Shown here piece by piece: positions 16,330-24,350 of a stretch of 37,430 nt of DNA. Each line of letters starts with the position of its first letter. Positions within the stretch are counted from its first letter, which is position 1. The DNA comes from Ornithinibacter sp. Lineage in GTDB: Bacteria; Actinomycetota; Actinomycetes; Actinomycetales; Dermatophilaceae. Under the pieces are notes generated by a model. The model saw only the letters and a program-made list of their open reading frames with translations. It ran no database searches and was not told the origin of the DNA. Location of the stretch: contig JAQSWG010000032.1 of NCBI GenBank assembly GCA_029266735.1, positions 1 to 37,430 of the forward strand. The letters run 5' to 3'. The position numbers and the translations under genes were made by a program.

Positions 16330-16351
16330 CTGTCCACAGCCGTTGTCCACA
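16330..16351 (+). promoter_or_regulatory. Pair of DnaA-box-like sites
   Basis: CTGTCCACA (16330-16338) and TTGTCCACA (16343-16351) stand in the same orientation, 13 bases apart, starting three bases after the crgA stop. TTGTCCACA is the actinobacterial DnaA-box consensus; the first copy differs at one base. They lie in the 81-base gap between convergent crgA and the rhomboid gene, where no promoter is needed. This may be a DnaA-titration site near oriC rather than a regulatory one. Confidence 0.6.
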
Positions 16352-16407
16352 CTGGGGACGAAATGACATCCGTGTAACCCGGCTCGTGCCGAGGACGCTG
16401 GAGACGT

Positions 16408-17319
16408 TCAGGCCAGCGCGTACTTGGCGATCGTCAGCACGACGAGCACGATGAGGATGCCCGTCATCGAGAACCAGTGCACCTGCGCGTTGGGCGGCGG
16501 AGCCATCGGGCCCCGGTTCCGGCCGGTGTAGGCGATGGCCGCGGCCACCGCCGCGCCGGTGAGCAGGCCACCGAGGTGGGCCTGCCAGGCGATGCCGGGC
16601 AGCACGAACCCGATGACGGCATTGATCCCGATGACGACGTACATGCCGGCCGCCGAGCGGCCGAGCCGGCGCTGGAGCACGAGGAACGCCCCGAACAGGC
16701 CGAAGACGGCACCCGAGGCTCCCACGGCGCCGACGTTCCACATCGTGTACTCGCCCATGGCCCGCTCCAGGTCCGTGGGTGGCCTGGACATCAGGAGGTA
16801 CACCACCGACCCGCCCAGGGCGCTCAGCAGGTAGAGCCCGGCGAAGCGGGCCCGGCCGAGCAGCGGCTCGAGGTACGTGCCCATGACCCAGAGCGCGTAC
16901 ATGTTGAACGCGATGTGGAAGATGCTGCCCTCACTGTGCGCGAAGGCCGAGGTCAGGAACCGCCATGGCTCGCGTGCCCCCAGCTCGGGCACGAACGCGA
17001 TGCGCTCGCTGACCCCCGGCACGACGAGCTGGGCCACGAAGACGGCGAGGCAGATGCCGATGATCGTCATCGTCACGACCGGTCGGCCGTCCGTCACCGC
17101 GCCGCCGAAGACGGTGCGCGCCTGGCGCACCGTCTTTCGCCCCTCCGCCACGCAGTCGACGCACTGGATGCCGACCGCGGCCGGCCGCTGGCACTCCGGA
17201 CAGGCGGGCCGCATGCAGCGCTGGCACCGGACGTACGACTCACGGTCGGTGTGCCGCGGGCACACCGGCACCTGCTGAACGGCATCCGGGTATGCCGGTT
17301 GCTCACCCACGTCGCCCAC
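16408..17319 (-). CDS. Rhomboid intramembrane serine protease with N-terminal zinc finger
   Basis: A 303-residue protein. Residues 20-56 form a cysteine-rich B-box-like zinc finger (Cys20, His23, Cys32, Cys35, Cys40, Cys43, Cys53, Cys56). The rhomboid domain follows with six or seven helices, a conserved HIAFNMYALW (Asn139), the catalytic Ser202 in GASG and His248 in QAHLGG, so the protease should be active within the membrane. The substrate is unknown. The start is GTG with AGGAA upstream. It lies 32 bases after ppiA in the same direction, probably one transcript. The finger-rhomboid arrangement is common in actinobacteria at this locus. Confidence 0.93.
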   Translation of the reverse strand: MGDVGEQPAYPDAVQQVPVCPRHTDRESYVRCQRCMRPACPECQRPAAVGIQCVDCVAEGRKTVRQARTVFGGAVTDGRPVVTMTIIGICLAVFVAQLVVPGVSERIAFVPELGAREPWRFLTSAFAHSEGSIFHIAFNMYALWVMGTYLEPLLGRARFAGLYLLSALGGSVVYLLMSRPPTDLERAMGEYTMWNVGAVGASGAVFGLFGAFLVLQRRLGRSAAGMYVVIGINAVIGFVLPGIAWQAHLGGLLTGAAVAAAIAYTGRNRGPMAPPPNAQVHWFSMTGILIVLVVLTIAKYALA

Positions 17320-17351
17320 CCGTTCCTGTGCCCCGGCCCGCTCGAGCGGGC

Positions 17352-17870
17352 TCAGTCCTCGATCTCGACGCGCTCGAGCACGACGTCGTCGAGCGGCTTG
17401 TCCTGGGCGCCGGTCGGCACGGCGGCGAGCGTGTCGACGACCTCGCGGCTCGGGCCGTCAGCCACCTCGCCGAAGATCGTGTGCTTCCCGTTGAGCCACG
17501 GCGTCGCGCCGACGGTGATGAAGAACTGCGAGCCGTTCGTGCCCTTGCCCATGCGCTTGCCGGCGTTCGCCATCGCGAGGAGGTAGGGGCGGTCGAACTG
17601 CTTGTCCGGGTGGATCTCGTCGTCGAACGCGTAGCCCGGGCCGCCCATGCCGCGGCCGAGGGGGCAGCCGCCCTGGATCATGAAGCCCGGGATGATGCGG
17701 TGGAAGACGAGGCCGTCGTAGAACTTCGTGGGGTTCGAGCGACCGGCGTCGTCGGTGTACTCCTTCTCGCCCGTGGCGAGGCCCCTGAAGTTCGCGACGG
17801 TCTTCGGTGCCTCGTTCGGAAACAGCTCGACGACGATGGGTCCGTGGCTGGTGTGGAGGGTTGCCTTCAT
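17352..17870 (-). CDS. ppiA: Cyclophilin-type peptidyl-prolyl isomerase
   Basis: A 172-residue cytoplasmic cyclophilin that catalyses cis-trans isomerisation of proline bonds. The catalytic Arg is in FHRIIPGFMIQGG (Arg58), with NGSQFFITVG and the WLNGKHTIFGEV segment closing the active site. The frame is open about 120 bases further upstream, but the ATG at 17870 begins the standard MKATLHTSHG strand and follows a GAGAGGA binding site. No signal peptide is present. This is the ppiA gene expected at this position (Rv0009 in M. tuberculosis). It is divergent from the LEA-like gene; the 212-base gap between them must hold both promoters. Confidence 0.96.
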   Translation of the reverse strand: MKATLHTSHGPIVVELFPNEAPKTVANFRGLATGEKEYTDDAGRSNPTKFYDGLVFHRIIPGFMIQGGCPLGRGMGGPGYAFDDEIHPDKQFDRPYLLAMANAGKRMGKGTNGSQFFITVGATPWLNGKHTIFGEVADGPSREVVDTLAAVPTGAQDKPLDDVVLERVEIED

Positions 17871-18082
17871 GTCGCCGATCCTCTCATGACGGCCGTGGCG
17901 GGCCCGCGCCGGCAAGGTCCCCGACGAGCCTCTTGCGGCCTTCGTCCTCGTCGTCCCGAGCAGCGCTGGAGCGGTCGGGTGGTGGCAGGGCACACGTCAA
18001 CTTGGTCGGACGTGGCTCGTCTCCGGGCCATCGGACAGGGCAGGATGGAGCCCAGACAACAGTCCAACACGAAGGAGGACAT

Positions 18083-19036
18083 GTGTTCCGCACCGCCAGC
18101 AAGACCGAACGCGCGCAGGCCCAGGTCAGCGCGAATGCCGAGAAGGTCACCGAGAACGCGCAGGCCGCCGCGGCCCGCGCCGCCGAGCTGAAGGTCAAGG
18201 CCGCCGAGGCGGCCGAGTCAGCCAAGGAGACGGCGGAGGTCGTCAAGGAGAAAGCCGCCGTGGCAGCCGAGACCATCGCACCCAAGGTCGAGCACGCCCG
18301 TGACACCTTCGTCGACGACGTGCTGCCCAAGATCGCCGCCGCGCTCGCAACCATCGCCGCAGGCGCCGCCGCGGCCAAGGAGAGCGCCGTCGAGACCGCG
18401 GACCGGGCGCCCGACGCCTTCGCCGTGCTCAAGGGAGACGCCGCCGTCAAGCACAGCGGCGGCCGGGGCAAGTGGATCCTGCTGCTCGGCTCCATCGCGG
18501 CCGGCGCCGCCGTCATGGCCTGGCGCAAGAGCAACGAGCGTCCGGACCCCTGGGCCACCGCCGGCTCCTACACGCCGCCGAAGCCGGCCTCGGAGAAGGT
18601 CAGCGACCTCGCCGGCACGGCCAAGGAGAAGGCCGCCGAGCTCAAGGACACCGCGACGGAGAAGGCGGGCGCCCTCAAGGCCAAGGCCACCGATGCCAAG
18701 GACACCGCTGCTGAGAAGGCCGCCGGTGCCAAGGACACCGCGACGTCCACGGCCACCGAGGCCAAGGGCACCGCATCGACGAGGACGAGCAAGGCTGGGA
18801 AGGCCGGAGCCGCTGGCGCGACCACGGGCGCCAGCACCTCGACGGGCACCGGTTCCGGCACGTCGACCGGAAGCGGCAGCTCCACGGACACCGGCAGCTC
18901 CTCGGACACCGGCACCGCCACCTGGGACGACGCCGGCGAGTTCTCCGGGGACGCCGCCCCGTCGGCCTCAGGCACCTCCGAGGGCTCGGACCTCTCCACC
19001 CCCAACATCGAGGGTGACTCGACCGACAAGTCCTGA
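18083..19036 (+). CDS. Ala/Lys-rich LEA-like membrane protein
   Basis: A 317-residue low-complexity protein. Residues 1-70 form an Ala/Glu/Lys helix (AEKVTENAQAAAARAAEL). After a helical middle comes one transmembrane segment (about 130-148, GKWILLLGSIAAGAAVMAW). Residues 170-245 are a run of imperfect 11-residue units (KDTATEKAGALKAKATDAK) like late-embryogenesis-abundant or apolipoprotein helices, and the tail is Ser/Thr/Gly-rich and acidic. Such amphipathic repeats usually bind membranes or protect against desiccation, but no function is proven for this protein. The start is the GTG at 18083 after a near-perfect GAAGGAGGAC site; the ATG at 18081 is out of frame. It ends at a shared hairpin. 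Confidence 0.85.
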   Translation: MFRTASKTERAQAQVSANAEKVTENAQAAAARAAELKVKAAEAAESAKETAEVVKEKAAVAAETIAPKVEHARDTFVDDVLPKIAAALATIAAGAAAAKESAVETADRAPDAFAVLKGDAAVKHSGGRGKWILLLGSIAAGAAVMAWRKSNERPDPWATAGSYTPPKPASEKVSDLAGTAKEKAAELKDTATEKAGALKAKATDAKDTAAEKAAGAKDTATSTATEAKGTASTRTSKAGKAGAAGATTGASTSTGTGSGTSTGSGSSTDTGSSSDTGTATWDDAGEFSGDAAPSASGTSEGSDLSTPNIEGDSTDKS

Positions 19037-19047
19037 CGCTCCAGCAC

Positions 19048-19081
19048 GACGCCGGCCGTCCCACCCGGGGCGGCCGGCGTC
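19048..19081. terminator. Bidirectional hairpin between LEA-like gene and GH3 gene
   Basis: Arms 19048-19062 and 19067-19081 pair over 15 bp with one G-T wobble around a four-base loop. The right arm reaches into the stop codon of the convergent GH3 gene at 19080-19082. Confidence 0.85.
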
Positions 19082-20942
19082 AGAGCGTGAGGCCGTGGCC
19101 GCAGGGAAACAGCGGGTCGTCGTAGCCGGGCACGTCCTCCGGGTGCGAGCGCACCTGGGCCATCGACCGTGGGAGGTCGAACGGCAGTCGGCCCACGGGA
19201 GCGATGCGACCGGTGAGCGCGTCGAGGAGCGCCTCGTCACTGGTCCCGTAGCTCGCGACGACGGCCGCGGCGACGGGCAGGAGTGGGTCGAGGATCGCCG
19301 GGCGGTCGAGGACCACATCGAGAACCAGTGGGCAGTGTGCGGCGATCCGCTGAAGTCGGACGACCAGCCCCGGTGGGAAGTCGAGCGACCCCTGATGGAA
19401 CCAGGACTCGAGGAACAGGTCGGACCGCGCCTCGAACGGTGCCATCAGCCGGACGACGGCGACGTCGGCATCCTCCGGCCGCTCCACCCGCCGACCGTGG
19501 TGGCCCACCGCATCGGCGTGAACGTTCTCGGCGTAGATCCGCAGGCCCTTCGCCAGGGGCAGGATCGGTGCGGCGCCCGGGCTGCCGGGGTTGGTGAGAA
19601 CCGTGACGGACCGGGCCTGCGCGGCGTAACCGGCATCCCGGAAGTCCGCCCGACCCACCGTCCGCTCAGCCACGTCCTCGTCCACGAAGGGGTCGTCGAA
19701 GAGTCCCAGGCGAAACTTGACGGCGAGGAGTCGACGGGCGGACTCGTCGACCCTCGCCTCGCTCACCCGGCCCTGCCGCACGAGGTCGAGGAGGACGTCG
19801 ACGCACTCCTCACCGCCGAACTGGTCCGCGCCGGCATCGAGGATCCGCTCCATGCGGCCGGGCGGGTCGAGGTGCTCGACCCCCCAGGCGCGGGCGGGGA
19901 GCACCTGGTCGCCGACGCGGTTGTCGTGAACGAGCTCCCAGTCGGTGACGACGACGCCGTCGAAGCCCAGCTTCGCGCGCAGCAGGCCCGTGATGACCTG
20001 CCTGCTGTAGCCGAAGCCGACCTCCTCGATCTTCTCGCCGTCGACCTCGAGGCCGACGGGCATCCCGTAGTACGGCATGATCGCGGCCGCGCCGGCCCGG
20101 ATCACCGGCGGGAACGGCCTGAGGTGGTCCGCGAACCGGCCACCGGGGTAGACCTGCTCCCGCCCGTACGGGAAGTGCGGGTCCTCGCCGTCCTTCTGCG
20201 GACCCCCGCCGGGGAAGTGCTTGGCGGTGCACGCCACGCTGCCCGGCCCGAGGGTCTCCTGCTGGAACCCTCGAAGGTATGCGAGGCCGAGCTCGGTGAC
20301 GAGGTCCGGGTCCTGGCCGAAGGTGCCGGCCTGCCGTCCCCACCGGGGCTCGGTCGCCAGGTCGAGCGTCGGGTGCAGGGCCGCTCGGATGCCGACGGCG
20401 ACGTACTCCTGCCGTGCGATGTCCGCGAACTGCCGGACGGCGTCGACATCGCGCAGCGCGGCGAGGCCGAGCGGCTCGGGCCACTGGGAGAACGCCCTGG
20501 CGGTGAAGGACACCCCGGCGTTCTCGATGAACGAGTGCCGCGGGTCGGTCGAGACGGTGACGGGGATGCCGTGCGGCGTGCACTCGGCCAGCGCCTGGAG
20601 CGCGTTGTTCCACCGGGCGGCCGTCCGGGCATCCTCGAGCGCGTGGACGTTGAAGTGGGTGAGGTGCTTGTCGAGGACCACGACGCTTGTCGGTGACTTG
20701 CTGATCCGCCCCGGGTGCTCGAGCACCGAGCCGTCCTCGCCGGCCTCGATGACCGTCTGGAACATCAGGCCGGCCTTCTCCTCGAGCGACAGCCGTCCGA
20801 TGAGGTCCTCGACGCGTGACTGCGGGTCGAGTCGTGGGTCCTCGTAGGGGTCCATGCGTCCGTTGCCGTTGAGGTCACGGAACTCCACGCCCTGCGGGCC
20901 GGAACGCCGTGAGTGGCGAGGCCCATGCGGTGACGTCGGCAT
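19080..20942 (-). CDS. GH3 family beta-glucosidase
   Basis: A 620-residue cytoplasmic glycoside hydrolase of family 3 with no signal peptide. The N-terminal barrel has the landmarks RWGR (200-203), KHFPGGG (241-247) and the nucleophile in FDGVVVTDW (Asp334); a C-terminal alpha/beta domain follows, and there is no fibronectin-like third domain. Residues 23-34 (DLNGNGRMDPYE) fit a canonical EF-hand/dockerin calcium loop, a feature of some GH3 subgroups. Last gene of the sugar locus, 77 bases after the GH94 gene. In Listeria innocua a GH3 enzyme (Lin1840) next to the 1,2-beta-oligoglucan phosphorylase hydrolyses sophorose; by position this is the likely counterpart. Release of glucose from short beta-glucosides is secure, linkage specificity is inferred. 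Confidence 0.9.
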   Translation of the reverse strand: MPTSPHGPRHSRRSGPQGVEFRDLNGNGRMDPYEDPRLDPQSRVEDLIGRLSLEEKAGLMFQTVIEAGEDGSVLEHPGRISKSPTSVVVLDKHLTHFNVHALEDARTAARWNNALQALAECTPHGIPVTVSTDPRHSFIENAGVSFTARAFSQWPEPLGLAALRDVDAVRQFADIARQEYVAVGIRAALHPTLDLATEPRWGRQAGTFGQDPDLVTELGLAYLRGFQQETLGPGSVACTAKHFPGGGPQKDGEDPHFPYGREQVYPGGRFADHLRPFPPVIRAGAAAIMPYYGMPVGLEVDGEKIEEVGFGYSRQVITGLLRAKLGFDGVVVTDWELVHDNRVGDQVLPARAWGVEHLDPPGRMERILDAGADQFGGEECVDVLLDLVRQGRVSEARVDESARRLLAVKFRLGLFDDPFVDEDVAERTVGRADFRDAGYAAQARSVTVLTNPGSPGAAPILPLAKGLRIYAENVHADAVGHHGRRVERPEDADVAVVRLMAPFEARSDLFLESWFHQGSLDFPPGLVVRLQRIAAHCPLVLDVVLDRPAILDPLLPVAAAVVASYGTSDEALLDALTGRIAPVGRLPFDLPRSMAQVRSHPEDVPGYDDPLFPCGHGLTL

Positions 20943-21019
20943 CGCGGTGTGCTCCCTTCCTCAACCGTCATCGGTCGGTCGGTCGTCATGGCCGGACCAT
21001 CGGTGCGGTCACGGGTCGT

Positions 21020-24000
21020 CTACGGCAGGAGGATCTCGAGCTCGTCGCCGCCGGGTCGAAGGGCCCGGTCGAGCTGGGCGAGGTCGAGGACGAGACCGCC
21101 GGGGCGATAGGGGTTCGCGGCCGGCACGGCGGCGAGGTCTCGTCCGCCCGAGCGCAGGCCGGCCGGACCGTGACCGCGGTCGCCCACGCGGTAGCGGACC
21201 CGCAGCAACCCTCCGGCGAGGGGCACGTCGGCCGTGAGCCCGTCCAGGCGGGGCGGCAGGACGGGGTCGATCTCGACCGTCCGCGCTCGGCGGCGGACCC
21301 CGAGCACGGACTGGACGACGATCCGGAGCAGCACCCCCGGGCCGGAGGAGTAGATCCGCCAGCCCCCTTCCAGGCCCGTAGCGCCGGTGAGCACCTCGGC
21401 GTACCGGGCGGCGAAGTCCTCCCGGTCGAGGCAGGCCGCGTCCGAGCTGGACGGGTAGGCGTTCGCCTGGCGACGTCGGGCACCGGGCACGACGGTGACC
21501 GTGGCGGGTGGCAGCACCTGCTGGAGCCCGAGCCACAGGGCCTCGGAGTCGCCCCAGCGGGCCATCGCCTCGCACCAGCGCAGGTGCGCATGGACGTACA
21601 TGAGCCCGATCTCCCGGCCGACGAAGGTCGCCGTCTCCGCGCGCTGGAAGTGCCGCATGAGCCCACCCGAGTACGGCGGTGGCCGGTCGAACAGCCGGAC
21701 GCCGTCGACCCCCATGAGGTGCTCGCGAACCAGCGCGACGTGGTGGGCGGCCTCCTCAGGGTCGAAGAGGTCGTCGCCGAGGGCGTGGATCATCTGGAGC
21801 GAGCCGTGCCGCAGCCCCGTCTCCTCGTCCCTCGGGTGGACCAGCAGGCGGCGCACCCGGACGGGGTTGTCCTGGTCCGGGAGGTCGAGCTGCGCGTAGC
21901 CGGCGAGCTCACCCTCCACCAGCAGGTGCCGGCGGAGGTCGTCGGCGACGGCGCCAGCCTCCGCGCGCAGGGCACCGACAAGGGCGTCGCCACCCGCCAC
22001 GACCTCCAGACCGTCGGCGAGCGTTCGCAGGGACTGGTGGTGCAGGGTCACGGTCCACGCGCTGCTCATCGTCGCCGCCATGGTCGGGTCTGCGGGCTGG
22101 AGCGAGTCGTTCCAGTCGCCGTGGCCGTACGCGACGAGGCTGGTCCCCGGCAGGAAACGCTCCCGGGCGCCGCCGAGAGCGCGCTCGAGGTGCGAGCGCA
22201 TCGTCGTGGCAGGCGCCGGTGGCGCGTCGGCGGGGGTGTACCAGGGCACCCTCTCCCCGAGCAGCGTGGCGTCACCGGATGCCAGGAGGTACCGGCCGAC
22301 GGCGAGCACGGGCCAGTGCACGACGTCGCCGTGCGGCGGCTCCATCCGGAAGTGCTCGTCACCCGGAAGGAAGCCGAAGGCCTGTGGCCAGGTCCCGTCG
22401 ACGTTCTGGGCCGCGAAGATGCGAAGGAGCAGGGCGCGCGCGTCGGCCTGCCGGTCGAGCGCGAGCAGCAGCTCGAGCGGACCCTGCGTCACGTCCCGCG
22501 TCCCCCAGGCGCCGCCCGTGAACTGCTCGAGGCCGCGCGGTGACAGGAAGTGCACCAAGGCGTCCCGGACCAGCCAGGGCAGGCTCACGGCGAGCGGCTC
22601 GGCCTCGGGTGCGGCACCGACGCGCACGGCAGTGACCGCGGGCCACCAGGCTCCGGCATCCTGCGCCGCCCGGCCCTCTCGACCGTCGGGATCCGACGGG
22701 GCAGCGGCGACCCCGGTGGGGTCGACGGTGACCTCGACGTCGATCCCTGGGCACGGGTTGGTGCGCAGCGTGACCACCGACGGGCATCGGCCGAGGCCGT
22801 CGTCGAACAGGGGGCCGTCGTCGCCGACGTGGAGGGGAGTCTCGCTTCTCAGGATCATGGTCGAGGTGGACGTCTCCACCACGACGCCGTCGTGGCGCTC
22901 GTGGACCGTGGCCGCTCCGCGGGGAGCGGGCAGCGGGTCGTCGCCGGTCGCAAGGTGCAGGGCGAGCATCATCCGGCGGTCCGGACCCGATGTGACGTGC
23001 AGCGACAGCCGGACGACGTGGACCATGGGCGGGGCGGTCGTCCGGACCTCCAGGACGCCCCCGGCATCCCCGCCGTCGGGCTCGACCACGTGCACCCAGC
23101 GGGCCCCGTCCAGGGTCATCGAGAACGCAGACGGCAGGTCCAGCAGCCGCCACCGGCCCGCCACCTCCACGAGCACGCGAACCCCGTACTCACGGTGCAG
23201 ACCCAGGTAGCCGCGGACGGTCGTCAGGATGCGGCAGTTCGAGGCGTGTCCCTGCGTGAGGTACGACAGCGGGGAACCCGTCATCCAGCTCGTCACGGTG
23301 AGCGAACGCGGGTCGGGGACCGCCGCGGCCCCCGTCCGCAGGATCGTCCCGTGGGGTCGCAGGATGGAGACCTCCTTCGCCTGGGTGACCACGTGCTCGT
23401 CGCCCGAGGTGAAGAACGACAGCAGCGCGCCGTCCTCCCCGCGTTCGACGGCACGCCACGGGGGCGGCCAGATTCGCTCGACCTCGGCATGGGTCATCGG
23501 CCGGGCGGCCAGGGCGCGGCCGGCGTCGTACACCCCGCTCGGAGCGGCGAGTGCGACGGCGGCCCAGCTCGCCTTGGGCGGCGCCGCGTGGAGCGCAGAC
23601 GCCGCGGTACGGGCGAGGTCAACCGCCTGCTGGACGAGCCGGACGTCGGCGCCGGATGTAGCCGCAGGGTGGTCGTCCACCAGCAGACCCGCGAAGGACG
23701 TCGCCAGACGCTCACCGGGCTCGAGCCTCCAGCGTGCCGTCTGCAACGTGGCGAGGGTGTGCTCGTGCTGCCGTCGTCGGGACGCCAGGTCACCGGCGAG
23801 ACCATCAGAGGGGCGCCCGGCGCGTGCCGCCCAGCCATGGACGTCGAGCGCGTCGGTCGCCCACGCGACCACCGGGGTCGTGCAGGCGAGCACACACCAC
23901 GGGGTCTCCCCCATCTGGGCGAGGTTCTGGCGCACCGCGAGAGCCGTGCCGAAGCCGTCTCCGTGCAGCGGCGTGACGTCGAGGTACTGGCTCACGTACA

Positions 24001-24094
24001 GCTCGTTGATGCGCAGCATCGCGGGTGCCGCGAGGGCGACGTCGTGGGCGTGCACGATGTCCACCTCACGTCGCACCGGTCCGTCGTTGAGCAC
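21020..24094 (-). CDS. GH94 phosphorylase, 1,2-beta-oligoglucan phosphorylase-like (5' end probably lost)
   Basis: Phosphorolyses beta-linked glucans to glucose 1-phosphate. The 1024 residues from GTG 24094 include INELYVSQYLDVTPL near the N-terminus, a central beta-sandwich, and an (alpha/alpha)6 catalytic barrel with YGHGDWNDSLQPAD (DWND at 660-663, the GH94 general-acid motif). The large size and gene partners fit 1,2-beta-oligoglucan phosphorylases (SOGP, about 1080 residues in Listeria) rather than cellobiose phosphorylases (about 800). Oddity: family-like sequence continues in frame upstream of 24094 to a TGA at 24251-24253, without any ATG, GTG or TTG, and the family's first about 60 residues are absent. 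It is therefore either truncated at its 5' end, frameshifted, or started at a rare codon. It is cytoplasmic and follows a terminator. Confidence 0.8.
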   Translation of the reverse strand: MLNDGPVRREVDIVHAHDVALAAPAMLRINELYVSQYLDVTPLHGDGFGTALAVRQNLAQMGETPWCVLACTTPVVAWATDALDVHGWAARAGRPSDGLAGDLASRRRQHEHTLATLQTARWRLEPGERLATSFAGLLVDDHPAATSGADVRLVQQAVDLARTAASALHAAPPKASWAAVALAAPSGVYDAGRALAARPMTHAEVERIWPPPWRAVERGEDGALLSFFTSGDEHVVTQAKEVSILRPHGTILRTGAAAVPDPRSLTVTSWMTGSPLSYLTQGHASNCRILTTVRGYLGLHREYGVRVLVEVAGRWRLLDLPSAFSMTLDGARWVHVVEPDGGDAGGVLEVRTTAPPMVHVVRLSLHVTSGPDRRMMLALHLATGDDPLPAPRGAATVHERHDGVVVETSTSTMILRSETPLHVGDDGPLFDDGLGRCPSVVTLRTNPCPGIDVEVTVDPTGVAAAPSDPDGREGRAAQDAGAWWPAVTAVRVGAAPEAEPLAVSLPWLVRDALVHFLSPRGLEQFTGGAWGTRDVTQGPLELLLALDRQADARALLLRIFAAQNVDGTWPQAFGFLPGDEHFRMEPPHGDVVHWPVLAVGRYLLASGDATLLGERVPWYTPADAPPAPATTMRSHLERALGGARERFLPGTSLVAYGHGDWNDSLQPADPTMAATMSSAWTVTLHHQSLRTLADGLEVVAGGDALVGALRAEAGAVADDLRRHLLVEGELAGYAQLDLPDQDNPVRVRRLLVHPRDEETGLRHGSLQMIHALGDDLFDPEEAAHHVALVREHLMGVDGVRLFDRPPPYSGGLMRHFQRAETATFVGREIGLMYVHAHLRWCEAMARWGDSEALWLGLQQVLPPATVTVVPGARRRQANAYPSSSDAACLDREDFAARYAEVLTGATGLEGGWRIYSSGPGVLLRIVVQSVLGVRRRARTVEIDPVLPPRLDGLTADVPLAGGLLRVRYRVGDRGHGPAGLRSGGRDLAAVPAANPYRPGGLVLDLAQLDRALRPGGDELEILLP

Positions 24095-24250
24095 GTCGAC
24101 GTGCCAGGACCAGGCGGTGAGGGCGGGCTCCAGCGTGAGGGTCAGCCGCCACCTCAGGGCGCCGTCTGCCCACCCCGTGACGACCAGGTCGCCGTCCCGG
24201 ACATGCCCACGGCGGGCCGTCCACGGCGGGACTCCGCACCGATGCCATCG
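24095..24250 (-). other. Coding-like 5' extension of the GH94 gene without a start codon
   Basis: 52 codons in frame with the GH94 gene translate to family-like sequence (for example RDGDLVVTGWADGALRWRL and TAWSWHVDV) but contain no ATG, GTG or TTG. An ATG with a good GGGGAGTG site exists at 24243, but in another frame. This pattern suggests a lost N-terminus or a frameshift near 24200-24250. Confidence 0.6.
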
Positions 24251-24304
24251 TCACTCCCCGCTCGTCGTCGCTCGTCGGCCGTCCACCCCGTCCCGCACGG
24301 CGGT

Positions 24305-24340
24305 GACGGGTGCTGCCGGCCCGACGTGGCAGCACCCGTC
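24305..24340 (-). terminator. Intra-locus terminator between GH144-like gene and GH94 gene
   Basis: Perfect 13-bp inverted repeat (GACGGGTGCTGCC / GGCAGCACCCGTC) with a ten-base loop, eleven bases after the stop of the upstream hydrolase gene on the minus strand. It should separate transcription of lacI-transport-hydrolase from the phosphorylase and GH3 genes, or attenuate it. Confidence 0.85.
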
Positions 24341-24350
24341 ATGCCGGCGG

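Noticed and set aside
18300-20696. Long plus-strand open frame across the LEA-like and GH3 genes
   Set aside because: It reads Pro/Arg-rich low-complexity sequence, crosses a terminator hairpin, and opposes a GH3 gene with conserved motifs.
20970-20988. GGTC/TCGG tandem run upstream of the GH3 gene
   Set aside because: It is too short and too close to base composition to be called a functional repeat or operator.
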